From the NCBI GenBank assembly GCA_049999765.1, contig JBNGIQ010008498.1, positions 1 to 26,297 on the forward strand: a stretch of 26,297 bases of DNA, written 5' to 3'. Below the pieces are notes generated by a model that was not told the origin of the DNA, searched no databases, and saw only the letters and a program-made list of their open reading frames with translations. The stretch's first letter is position 1, and every line of letters starts with the position of its first letter. A program made the position numbers and the translations under genes. Positions 1-10,126 of the stretch are shown piece after piece. This DNA is from Phaeoceros laevis (Eukaryota; Anthocerotophyta; Anthocerotopsida; Notothyladales).

Positions 1-12
1 GTCCCAGCTGGA

Positions 13-3000
13 ATGAGTAGCCACGTGAGCGCCACATTCGCGGCAGCCTCGCAAAAGTTGTCCGCCCTGCGGACTTTCCGGTTAATGTTCCTAGATGAAG
101 ATTCTCCACCAGAAACAGCGACATTGGGGGGTATCGAGGGGTGGGGCCACGTGCTCAAGCATGAGAAGTGCACACTCGCAGAGCTTCGCTTGGATTTGTT
201 GTTGTTGCCAGCACACGGTGGACTTGTGGCCATCTGTGAGGCCCTACTCACCAATACCACTCTCAAACGGCTGAGCATTGGCTCCACGGCCTACGAGGGC
301 ATGGCAACGGTGAACATTGAAGAAGCGGATGCAGAGGCCCTGGCGGCCATGCTGCGCACCAACACTACTCTCACATTCCTGGACATGCAATATTCAGGTA
401 TTCTGTGGAACGCTATGGTGGTTGAGCAGGGTTTGTCATGTAACAGCAACTTGGAGGACCTTGGGGTCAGCCTCGACCCCGATGGTGCACACGCACTCAT
501 GACATTGCTGCAGCGGCCCGGGGGACCTATTACTACTAGTACGGCTACACCAGCTACCGCTAGCAGCACTAGTGCTTGTCCCTCACAGCTCAAAAGGCTC
601 TGGCTCGGAACCAAGGAAGGTCGAGGCTTCCCCACGGCCAGTACCTTGACGACGTTCTTCCTCGGGCCTGGCGGTGGATTGGAGGCTTTGTCGGACAATA
701 CCAGCATCACTCGTCTCCGACTGGTCCCCAACGAATTTCCAAGCGAAAGCTTTTCGCTTGGAAATTCGCCCAATGCGCTTCTCGACAGATTGGTCCCAAT
801 CCTCCAGAAGAGCAAAACACTGCAGGAACTTGACTTGACAATAGTGAGGCCGAATTGGGGATGGCCTGCCGAATTCGGGAGGGGCTTGATCCGGTCCCTG
901 AAACACAACCCCAGTGTCACAGTCCTGATATTGGACGGGTGGGATTTCTTGGACGATGGTTTGTTGCAAGATCTATTGGAATCTTTGAGATACAACACCA
1001 ATCTGAAGCGCATCTCAATAGAGAACACCCCATGGAAGAGCCAAGGAAAGGAAACAACTATCCGGCAAGCTTTGAGGCAGGTGGCCTACTTGTCGGCCCT
1101 CAAACATGCCGACATCAAATTTACGCCTCCCAAGAGTGGACGTCTTTTCCTATGTGGCCCCGGTTATGCAGGTAGTAGCCAGTACCCACCACCACAATCC
1201 TGAATCCCATGTTTTTTTCCAGCATGCTCTCACATCGTGGAGGCGTTAAACCTGCTGTTTGTTGCTCTCGCAGGCAAAACAACGCTTCGTGGCAGCCTCA
1301 TTCGCTCGTGGAAATCACGTAAATGGATTGCACGTTTGTGGGCAGGGGTTCGCAACATGGCCAGCCCGAGGAGAACCGAGGGAATTGAGATTGAGGTGTT
1401 GCGCGAAGATGACACTATGCGTGTTACCATATGGGATTTGGCTGGTCAGGACACATTCCGGATCCTTCAGCAGCATCTGTTTCCCACCGTCAGTCAAGCC
1501 TGTATGTTTTTTCTGGTCTTCAGTCCATTTGACCAAGAAACGGGACAGGTGAAGCGTGAATGGCAGGAGGATCTACAAGTGCAGCTTCGGGACTGGCTCC
1601 GCTTTATCACCTCTAACACCAGCACCAAGCTGCATGGCTCTGTACAGGTCTGTGTGATTTTGACTCACTTGGATAAGATGTCGGACTTTACGAGTGTCAC
1701 TATGGTGGATTTTGCTACACCAAGCATCCAGACCGTCACTCGGGTTTTTGATGGCGTACTAGAAGGCGGCCCTGAGTCTGTTCAAGTGTTTGCTCTTAAT
1801 TGCCAGTCCGAGAGAGATGTTGCTCCCCTGTTGGATGACGTTTTCCTTCGTTTTCAGCAGCTTCTTGGCAACAGACTGTTACTTGTTCCGGAACCCTGCA
1901 CCGACATGAGCATTGTTTTGGCAAAATGGACTTCAAATCACCCAAATCAGCCCATCATGCGGTTGGAGCAGTTCCATGCTCTTTGCCGTAGAAAGGTGGT
2001 AGCTTTACAGGGCCCAGCAGGGCAAGATGAGCTGGTTAATCCAGTTCAGGACGCAATATCCTCTTACCTGCATGATGTCGGCGTCATTATGTTTTTCAAG
2101 GGCCTGAAGTTTCTGGTAGTCAACCCAAATTGGGTCACCCACATACTTTTGGGCCAGCTGATCAAATTTGGGTGTAGTAAGATGCCTTCAACCAAACATG
2201 GTGTGGTCACCGAATCCCAGCTTGAACACGTTTTGAAACAGTTTGTGAAGCAAGGGAGGTATAAAGGATTTAACGAGAAGGACCTCATACTTTTGATGTT
2301 GAAGTTAGAGCTATGTTACAAGGAAGAGCCTAATACTTCAGGAGTTACTCGTTACTTCGTTCCTACTACCTTGGATGATGCAAATGGCAATGCCTTGACA
2401 GGCAGGCGACCTGTGGATTGGCCTGTATATCAGGCTGCAAAGGACTGCATACACATAGGTCGACGGTTGCAGTGTAAAGATGAGGTCAAAACAGTTTTGG
2501 GGCCTGGCTTCTTCCCCAAGTTGCAGGTATATTGAATAGTACATACACAATATTAATGTGCCCATGCCCAAGCATGTTGGGTCAGTTCCTGTTTTGCAGT
2601 ATTCGTTTTGCTTTGTAGATTGTGACTTACACTTGTTGATATCGTACAGGTGAGGTTACGAAACAGGCTGTTTGAAAAGAAAGAACAGATTCGGATGGCA
2701 GCAGACCAGTACCAAATTCAACGCAACTTGATAACGTTCCATACTGATGGCATGCAAGTTATTTTGGAGAGTCCCGGAGACATTGCTGATTATGTTGACA
2801 TATTGGTAAAATCGATTGGGAAGACGCAAAAGCAATCCGTGGGCTTCCTGATGGAGCATGTGATGGAGGAGGTGCAGTCGCTCCGTGAATCAAGCAGTCC
2901 AGGAGTTGTGCTTGTTGAAGGCATTATCAGGAAAGCCTGTGTGAGTAAGCTCACCTTGTGTGCCCATAGGCGGAATCAGGCAGTGCTTAAACATGAGCTA

Positions 3001-4332
3001 CTGAGTCGCCTTGAAGCCCTGGTGGATTCCAATCAGACTCCTCTTGACTACTGGTACACGTGGACGACAAAGGTACCTGAGACTGATGATCTTGAGCTAG
3101 GTTGTGCTTCTGAGAAAGTCACGGATCTTTTAGATCCTGGAGAATTGTGGGAAGCGGTGAGTAAGAAAAGGAGAAGTTTGGAGCAGCAAATGACAAAGAT
3201 CGTTGAGGCCGCAAGGTTGGTGGTTGGTGAAACTCAGAGCAACGACCAGCTAGTGCCAAGGGTGTCCCCACACAACCAAAAGGATCCAGTACTGAAGCCT
3301 ACACTCAGTACTCAAATGCGCTTAGGCTTCGATGATCTGAAAGATCACATCAGCATTGAGAACAAGAAGCTCCACAATGAGATCCATAGCCTGTCAGATT
3401 GGCAGCATTGCTGGAATGAGGTAAAGGATGCTGCTGGGTGCTCGGTTTTACCCGATGGCCAACATCCAGTTGAGGTTCTCCGAGACGGAAGTAAGAAAGT
3501 ACCTGCCTGGCATGAGGAGGATGACTGTTATCCCAATAACAACTGGAAACAGGGTATAAATAGAGGCATGGCGCTGATTGTGAGTATGGAGATGAAGAGG
3601 CCTGGCGCAGGTGTAGATCGAGGGAGTTTGAAAGCACTTGCCCTCGCTTGCGGGTTTAGTCCGGTGCAGCAAGAAGTGGACCAAGAAGCATCTCACCTTA
3701 TTGATAGCATTAAGTATGTCGCTGAAAACAGGATGCAGGAACAAGATGAGGCATTTATGTGTTCTATCAACGGGCACGGAGGCACACAAGAAGGACAGCC
3801 GTACCTTCTGGATGAGAACAACGTGAAAGTCATGGTCATACGGGATATTATTGAGCCCTTCCGGCGAAGCAAGCATCTTCTTGGCAAGCCCAAGATATTC
3901 TTCATTAATTGTTGCCGGGGGACGAAACTGTATGACAACTCCAGCGTGGTGGTGGAGCCCGTCCATGATAACCACGACGCACAACATGATGAAGACCACG
4001 ATGCCCATGACCAGCCAGAGACAGGATCACTACTGCCCGATCTCAAAGAACTCTCGGATTGTTTGCTAGTGTTTTCCACTTCTGAAGGTTGTCCATCATG
4101 TCGCTCTCGTGTTAGAGGAACCATTTTTGTGGAAAACTTGGTGGAAACTGTGATGGAGAAGAGGCATACAATGGACGTGCTCAACATGATGACTATGGTG
4201 AATGAGAGAGTAACTCAAGTGCCGAATCGTGTGGAGAAGGTGGATGATGGTACGAAGACCAAACTCGTAGTTGGCCAATGCTGCGAGGTAAGGAGCTTTT
4301 TGCGAAAGAAGCTATACTGGCAGGGGGCCTAA
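13..4332 (+). CDS. LRR-Roc-COR (Roco/TORNADO1-like) protein with C-terminal caspase domain
   Basis: Spliced from exons 13-1171, 1274-2526 and 2650-4332, giving about 1,364 aa from the first ATG; the frame is open to the window edge, so the N-terminus may be incomplete. Residues 1-375 hold leucine-rich repeats of the LxxLxL/NTxLxxL kind. The phase-1 intron 1172-1273 splices GPGYAG onto KTT, restoring a Walker A motif (residues 382-389); Roc G3 is DLAGQD (441-446) and a later THLD is the G4 variant. A COR domain follows (FFKGLKFLVVNPNWV, then GPGFFPKLQ|VRLRNRL across the phase-0 intron 2527-2649). Residues about 1105-1364 are a full caspase: RGMALIV, KRPGAGVD, NGHGG (catalytic His1180, codon 3775-3777), LLGKPKIFFINCCRGTK (catalytic Cys1226, codon 3913-3915), p10 VFSTSEG...SCRSRVRGTIFV and terminal FLRKKLYW. 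In the Roco family Roc-COR is a GTPase and dimerisation module; a nucleotide-controlled protease is inference. The CRG context and p10 argue against a metacaspase. Confidence 0.88.
732..768. repeat. perfect inverted repeat inside LRR exon
   Basis: CGAATTTCCAAGCGAAA, then GCT, then the exact reverse complement: 17-bp arms with a 3-nt loop. It lies wholly in the LRR coding exon and is read as NEFPSESFSLGNSP, so it is part of the protein. No second copy was seen in the window. Confidence 0.95.
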
Positions 4333-5336
4333 GCTCATTGGAGAGGTAGTTACCAATCTGTGTGTGGTCAACCCAACACTGGGCATATGCATGAAGTATG
4401 TCCTCGAGACTCCTGAAACTGGTAACCAACTTTGCTGTAGTAGATGTAGATTGGTTTTGTTTCTGGTGCTGAGCAAGTGGCAGCACCATGCAGGAGAACA
4501 CAAATGATAAGTTGCCATACAACAAAAGCATACTGTTGCATACTTCGTCGCATCAGCACATAGCCTGAGAATTCTCCTGGCCGTAACGAGACAATGATGT
4601 TGGTAGTACCTGATTGTTATCAATTTCCGCGTTACTAATGATGGGACCGGGGAAATTAGCGGGATCAGAGCCCGCGGCCACATAGCAGAGAATATTTGGT
4701 GTGCCGAGACCCAAGCCTCTCGATCCGATGGAATGCCTCTTGAAGAGCTGCAGACGCGGTTCTGGGTGTCGCTACAAACCCAAGGTTGTTGCCTAGGCTT
4801 GCTCAAATCTGCTATAGATGCAGTCTGGACATAAGTGCAGGATTCTTTTGTCAGTTTGGAGGATTCTTGCAGATGTCAGTTTGTACCATCAGAAGTGGAA
4901 AACCTACCTGATGAGCAGGAAGGGGTACGGGTGCTAAGGGTGGGCCGGGGAAAAAGGGTCCCACGCAGTCGAAGTTTGATGTGCAGCGCTAGCCCATTAC
5001 CGTAGGAGACAGCGACCATGTATCGATAAAAGAGTGAAGCCCTCCTTGGGTGGAGGCATGAATTTCCCCCGGGAATGCCTGCTGGGGTGTCACATCGCAA
5101 TGGCGGGAGTGCTTGGCGCAGGATGGATTAGCAGAGGCGGGGTGCCTGGCAGCCATCAGTGACCTGCCAGATTGTTTCCCGGACGAAGGGAAAGTTCTGT
5201 ACTAGCTCTGCGGACCTCACATGTTCATAGAGAGACCGATTTCTGGCGCCACAATTGTAATCCCTCTACTGATGGGAACCCATTGGATGCAATTGAACAA
5301 TGTGATTTCCCCAGCAGTTACTCCTACTACATCGGT
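4333..5336. other. intergenic region, no gene seen
   Basis: This runs from the Roco-caspase stop codon to the first sequence recognisably homologous to the intact PPR gene. It should hold the 3' UTR of the upstream gene. Open frames on both strands are short, low in complexity or without a family signature. A short open stretch (about 5172-5336) leads into the PPR pseudogene but has no ATG start and no match to the PDF motif of the intact copy. Confidence 0.6.
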
Positions 5337-6543
5337 CCCACAAAGAGGCAGAAGCTTTGCGATGAGCAAGAGCTGGACAAGGCGCTAGATATCCTGCTGC
5401 CCATGGACCAGCAACCGACGCTGACTCTGTACAGCTCACTTCTGAAAGCGTGTGCAAACAGGAAGGCTCTGGTTTCTGCCAAGGATTGCACGCTCATTTG
5501 GCCAAACATGGGCTGGAATCGACAAGGTTCCTTGGTGAACCCGTGGTGATGACATTGGTGAAATGCGGTGACACGGATGACGCTCGAGCTGCCAGACAGA
5601 AGTGTTTTTTCCTGGACAGCCATGATTGATGGGTACAACGCAGCTGGTCAAGCGCAGGAGGCGTTGAGAATGTCCAATCGAATGCGGGAGGAAGGTCTGG
5701 AACCAGTACACCTTCGTGACCATACTAAGATCTTGTGCCAGCCTATCAGACCTGGAACAAAAGCGCGTTCATGCCGAAGCTTAGAGACTTAAGTGCGAGT
5801 CTTGCGGGTACTTATTTGGTTGACTTGTATGGAAAGTGTACAGCATTGAGATGCACGGAAGGTGTTTGATAAATTGTCGCAGCGTAATGTGGTGACATGG
5901 ACTGCGATGGCTGCAGCGTATGTCCAGCAGCGTCAAGCAGAGACCACCTTGCAGCTAGCTGTATGAAGATATGTGTCGGGGAGGTGTGCGTCCAAATGAC
6001 AGGACCTTGGTCAACTTGTTCCAAGCATGTTGTATGCTCGCAGAGAGAGAAGATGCTGTGTATGGGCACTGCACCAAGTTATGTTCTTTGGAAATAGGAA
6101 GAGCTGTACATGCTGATGTTCGGAAAATGGGCTGTGATTCTGACGTCTTTGTTGGTAGCACTCTAGTTATTATGTATGGGAAAGTGTAGGAGCATGTTGG
6201 ATGCAGAAGAGGCATTTGGTGCATTGTTGAGGCATGCTTCTATAGAATAGAATGCACTCCTGAAGCCTACAGTGACCAGAGCCATGAAGAGAGGTTTAGA
6301 GCTATTTCAGGACATGCTGGAACGAGGTGAGGGTCCAGATGCCCGGACCTTTATGACTGTGATTCAAGCATGTGCAACATTAGCAGAGAAGGAAGATGTT
6401 GGGGTTCATCACCAGTCTAACAAAGTAAACCTTTTACAGATGGGCAACGCTCTCCATGTTGAGGTTTGGAGAAAGGCTACACCACAGACGTGTTCGTAAG
6501 TAACACTCTTATCAGTATGTATGGGAAGTGCGGGAGCATCATA
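5337..6543 (+). pseudogene. decayed PLS-class PPR gene copy
   Basis: The sequence is collinear with the 5' and middle part of the intact PPR gene at 14264-17063. Recognisable blocks are ELDKALDILLPMDQ followed by LYSSLLKACANRKAL (5370-5470), LPDRSVFSWTAMIDGY and REEGLEPVH (about 5588-5712), a block encoding QRNVVTWTAM (about 5880), DARTFMTVIQACATLAEKED (about 6338-6397) and ISMYGKCGSI near 6513-6542. Blocks lie in different frames and are interrupted by stops, for example within the repeats around 5790 and 5850, and by small deletions such as the one near 5575. Homology ends abruptly near 6543, before the last repeats and the E domains. PPR proteins normally bind organellar RNA; this copy cannot encode one. 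It is a truncated duplicate of a multigene family. Confidence 0.88.
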
Positions 6544-7432
6544 GTACTCGAAACGAGATGAAACGAAAGAGACGCTTGAGAACGCATGAATGAACCCACC
6601 TGGGTATACCTTACAAGAATCCCACAGCTCAAAATCCCACACAAATATAACAGCACAGCTTAAGAAGATCAGGACACTGGGATATTACAACACCTTACCA
6701 GCAAAAGCACCTTTTGATGATTGCAAGTGCAAGAAAGCCGTGAAGGAAGGACAGCAAGGGTAGGGTGACCTCGGAATTGAATTTGAGCAGGTTTGATATT
6801 CATACCAGCTTAGTGCCTAGAACGAAGCTGCATCATAAGAACCACAGCATCTTGCAGCCATAGTGCAGGGCAAACCTCCTTCCAACCACCTCACCCTGGC
6901 CAGGAGCTAAGCTTCAAGCGCCAACCCTCACCATGCCGGCCCTGCACGGGCACCGGTCTTTGCCGTGCCGAGCCTGGATTCCGGGCCCTCTCAACTGGCA
7001 GCCATGCAGTGCTTGCTGCTTGAGATGCACCTCCGCTATGCCTGGCAGCAGTGACCTCAGCTCCAGGTCACCATGATTGTGAGAGCTGAGCTTGCTTTCA
7101 AGCTCCAGCAGCCAAACCTTCTGACAGGAGTGTCCGCCAAAATGCAAGCTGCCAGGATCTTTGCAGGCCGACATGTCCGCTGAAGGTCGGCACATCGCTT
7201 GCTGTCAGGGGCCACTTAGCCCCGCCGATGCACTCCTAGCCTCGCTAATGCACTTCTGGCCACGCCAGCCCCTTGTTCGCCCCGCGTAAATACTTTGTCG
7301 TGTGATAATAAGATTAGCTTTGATTCTTGGCCTAGGTCTGCGCTTTCACACAGACTGCCACTGTTTTGGCGGAGGATGGAACCTGATGCTGCACGGGAAT
7401 GACAAGAAAGGCCCGTGTCTGCACATCGATCC
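6544..7432. other. intergenic region upstream of the U-box gene
   Basis: No protein-coding family is recognisable on either strand. PPR homology stops at the left edge. The right part must hold the promoter and 5' UTR of the PUB62-like gene. A short imperfect tandem repeat lies at 7218-7277. Confidence 0.55.
7218..7277. repeat. imperfect 20-bp tandem repeat
   Basis: Two clear units, AGCCCCGCCGATGCACTCCT (7218-7237) and AGCCTCGCTAATGCACTTCT (7238-7257), are followed by a weaker third that starts GGCCACGCCAGCC. It lies about 150-215 bp upstream of the U-box gene ATG. No function is evident. Confidence 0.6.
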
Positions 7433-9428
7433 ATGTTCATGCAGGAGTCCGGGAGGGATTTTCATGGAGGCGTGGGCTATGCGGCTGAGCAGAGAGATGC
7501 AAGCGAGGGCGACGAGGGCCAAGGAGGGGAGTCCAGCGAGGGCTCCCAAGCTGAAGCCAGTGAGAACGAAGACCACCGAGAGGGACACCTAGAAAGGCAA
7601 GGCAAACATGAGGACGGGGCAGGGGAAGAGCTCCACCTGGGCACTCCGAGACCTGCTAGCGAGGGGGCGAGAGCATCGGACACACCGGTGCCTCCCCACA
7701 CCTTCGGGATCTACGTTACCCCTGGGAGCGCTGCCTCCAATGCTCTGTCAGTCGACGCAAACGGGACCTTGGGCCCTTCATTCTCAGGCCCTAGCCTGCT
7801 GAGGCAACTGCGGGAGCAGCCGCAAGCTGGTGCGCCTATTTCCCTTCACGACTGTTTGCGAGGTAACGGGGAGAGCGAGAGTAATTTCACGTCCCTGCTC
7901 ACGTCCGGTGGCTCAGCAGACTCCCAAAAAGCCAAGGACGCAAGAAGTAACATGGACGTTTCCACTGCAATTCAAAGGAGGCCCCGGCTGTTGGAGCTGG
8001 AGAGCATGGAGAACATGGAGCCGTCTTTGAAATATGTCCTCTCAGACCCTTCTTCGTAATGGCCACAAGAACATCTCTAACTGTGTCGTCTTTCTGGCAA
8101 TTGATATAGCTGTGCTGTTGGTGTAACTGAAGATTGTGGTTTGTACTAACTCAAGACACCAAATTGTTTGTGCTTTGTATCAGGGGCCACCTTATGGAGG
8201 ATGCAACTATCTTTTCCTGTGGGCACACCTTCGGCTGTGAAGGGCTTCAACGAGTTATCCAAACTGTAAGTTCTGAATGTGACGGAGCGCTTCTCTAGGT
8301 GCCTGCACCATCATCTCTGTATTCTTCTTGCTTGAAATGAGCCTGTAGGGTAGCATACATTCATGTCCTCTCAAGTTTTTATCACAGTGCAAAATGAGCA
8401 TTACGTCCGCACAGGTGTGTGATGCTATTGCCCTCTCTTTCCTTTATGCAGAGTGAGTGCATCACATGTGGAGCTGTGGTCTCAACCAAAACTATGGCTC
8501 CGAACCATGGTGAGAGGTTCCTGCATTAATTAGCGTTAAGCTAGTCATGTTACGCTTCAATGTCTTCCTTGTAGTCTGATTTTTTTGTGTTTCTGCTGCC
8601 TTCATGTAAAAGTGTTTTTGTTTCTGTAGAAGCATGCTCTGTGGACGCATGTCATGGTTACAATTAATGAATCGTATGTACCTACAACTGAAGGGCTTGT
8701 TTCAAAACAAGATAGCTTAGGTGAGCCAACATCACATACTAGGCCATTAATTAATAGTGGAGAATGTGTCTGTTATGACAGCCCTTCGAGCTGTTGTAGA
8801 GGCGTTCAAGCGGGAGAATGAGCTCCAAAAGCTGACCATGACAAGGTTGGGGAAGAGAAGACGGGAGAGATATGATCAGGTACCCATTTCTCTTGTCCCT
8901 CACTGGAGATGCTTGATTGCCATGCTCCTAATATATGAAACTGAAAGCAAGAACTGCATGATACCTTTTTCAGGATCAGGCTTCGCAGGGTGAAGGTTCT
9001 CCTTCAGATGTTCCCAAGGCCAAGGGAGTCCAATTTCCTTTCGTTGTTGCAGATCGGGTCCTCATCAAGGTATGCCATTTTGCATAGTTGCACGTATTTG
9101 CAGAAGCAGGCAAGCGTTTTGTCATGATCTGGAATACTTACTACCTTTTTCCAGGGTAATAAACGCACTCCTGGAAGATTTGTTGGTCGCGAGGCTATCA
9201 TCACCACACAGTGCTTGAACGGCTGGTATATAGCATACTTGTAGCAGCACCTCGTGTCATAATGTTTTTTGTTACTGCTTGCTGTGTCGTGTCACTTAGC
9301 TGTGATGTATGTCACTTAATAGGTGATTTTATTGTCGCTTTTGCAGGTACTTGGTAAGGACGCTGGACAATGGGGAGAGTGTGCGACTGCAGTACAGATC
9401 GTTGCAGAAAGTGGGAGGTTTGGACTGA
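7433..9428 (+). CDS. U-box domain protein, PUB62/63-like E3 ubiquitin ligase
   Basis: Seven exons fit one frame: 7433-8055, 8184-8265, 8452-8509, 8782-8879, 8974-9069, 9155-9225 and 9347-9428, giving 369 aa; every intron has GT-AG ends. The start is the first ATG in the open frame (MFMQESGRDF). The N-terminal 200 residues are acidic, Glu/Ser/Gly-rich and probably disordered. Exons 1-4 together encode the U-box: SDPSS|GHLMEDATIFSCGHTFG, then RVIQT|SECITCGAVVSTKTMAPNH, then ALRAVVEAFKRE. Exons 5-7 encode FPFVVADRVLIK|GNKRTPGRFVGREAI, TTQCLNGW|YLVRTLDNGES and VRLQYRSLQKV, a C-terminal block that I recognise as typical of plant PUB62/PUB63. U-box proteins recruit ubiquitin-charged E2 enzymes; the substrate is unknown. 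The gene looks intact and conventional. Confidence 0.9.
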
Positions 9429-10126
9429 TCACTCAGATTGCCTGCTCCAAGTAACTCAGCTTTGCCAAAAAAACAGGGTTGTGTGTTCAGTGTCTGTCAT
9501 GCTGTAGCTTGTACAACCAGTTTCCACTGATGGTAATCGGTTTCGCAAATTATGAAAGCTCACGCATAAATTTGGCTAACTCAAGGTACTTTGGAACCAC
9601 AGAGCCTTGGACTGGAGGGGACGACAATGGAGGAGTTTCCAGCAGTTGATTCTGACGAAGCTAGATAGCAGCGTGCTGTAGGATTTCAAGTTGCACTTGT
9701 TAAACTAAGTATCACCGGCCCAGACAATCAACTAACTCTTCCCAGTGATAGACTAGGTCATTCGCCTTGCCTTGTAAAATGAAGAGTGGCATCTCATTCT
9801 CGTTCTCAGGTCGTCTACAGGTTCCACAAGGGGGTTAAAGATGAAGGGAACCGGACTCCAACCACCCCATGTAATCACTTTCCTTGCAAATTACTTCCCC
9901 ATTGATTCTCTGCTTACTACATTAGTCTAAGTTGATCTGTTAGACTAAGTTCCAATTCCGGGAACAGATTCCAATTCCGGCAACAGAACCAAGAACCAGT
10001 CAGTCAGAAATGCCCAAAATGGGTGCCTTCGTGCGGAAGCAGCCGCGTTGCTTTCTTTGGCTTCAAGGGAGGGGCACATAGACTACTCACAAGCTGTCTG
10101 CAACAGATGATGTAGAGGTCGACGCG
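9429..10126. other. intergenic region with short repeats
   Basis: It should hold the 3' UTR of the U-box gene and the promoter and leader of the HSPA12-like gene. A 9-bp inverted repeat (TTAGTCTAA at 9922-9930, TTAGACTAA at 9940-9948) is followed by a 19-bp direct repeat with one mismatch (TTCCAATTCCGGGAACAGA at 9950-9968, then 9969-9987). No gene is seen. Confidence 0.55.

Noticed and set aside
1172-1273. Two separate genes (LRR protein and GTPase) instead of one
   Set aside because: A GT-AG splice in matching phase rebuilds an exact P-loop, and the same holds for the second intron within COR.
3448-4187. Minus-strand open frames opposite the caspase exon
   Set aside because: They have no family signature and the plus strand carries conserved protease motifs.
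3568-4332. Metacaspase interpretation of the protease domain
   Set aside because: The catalytic contexts are NGHGG and NCCRG with a full p10 and LRKKLYW end, not the metacaspase D-CHSG pattern.
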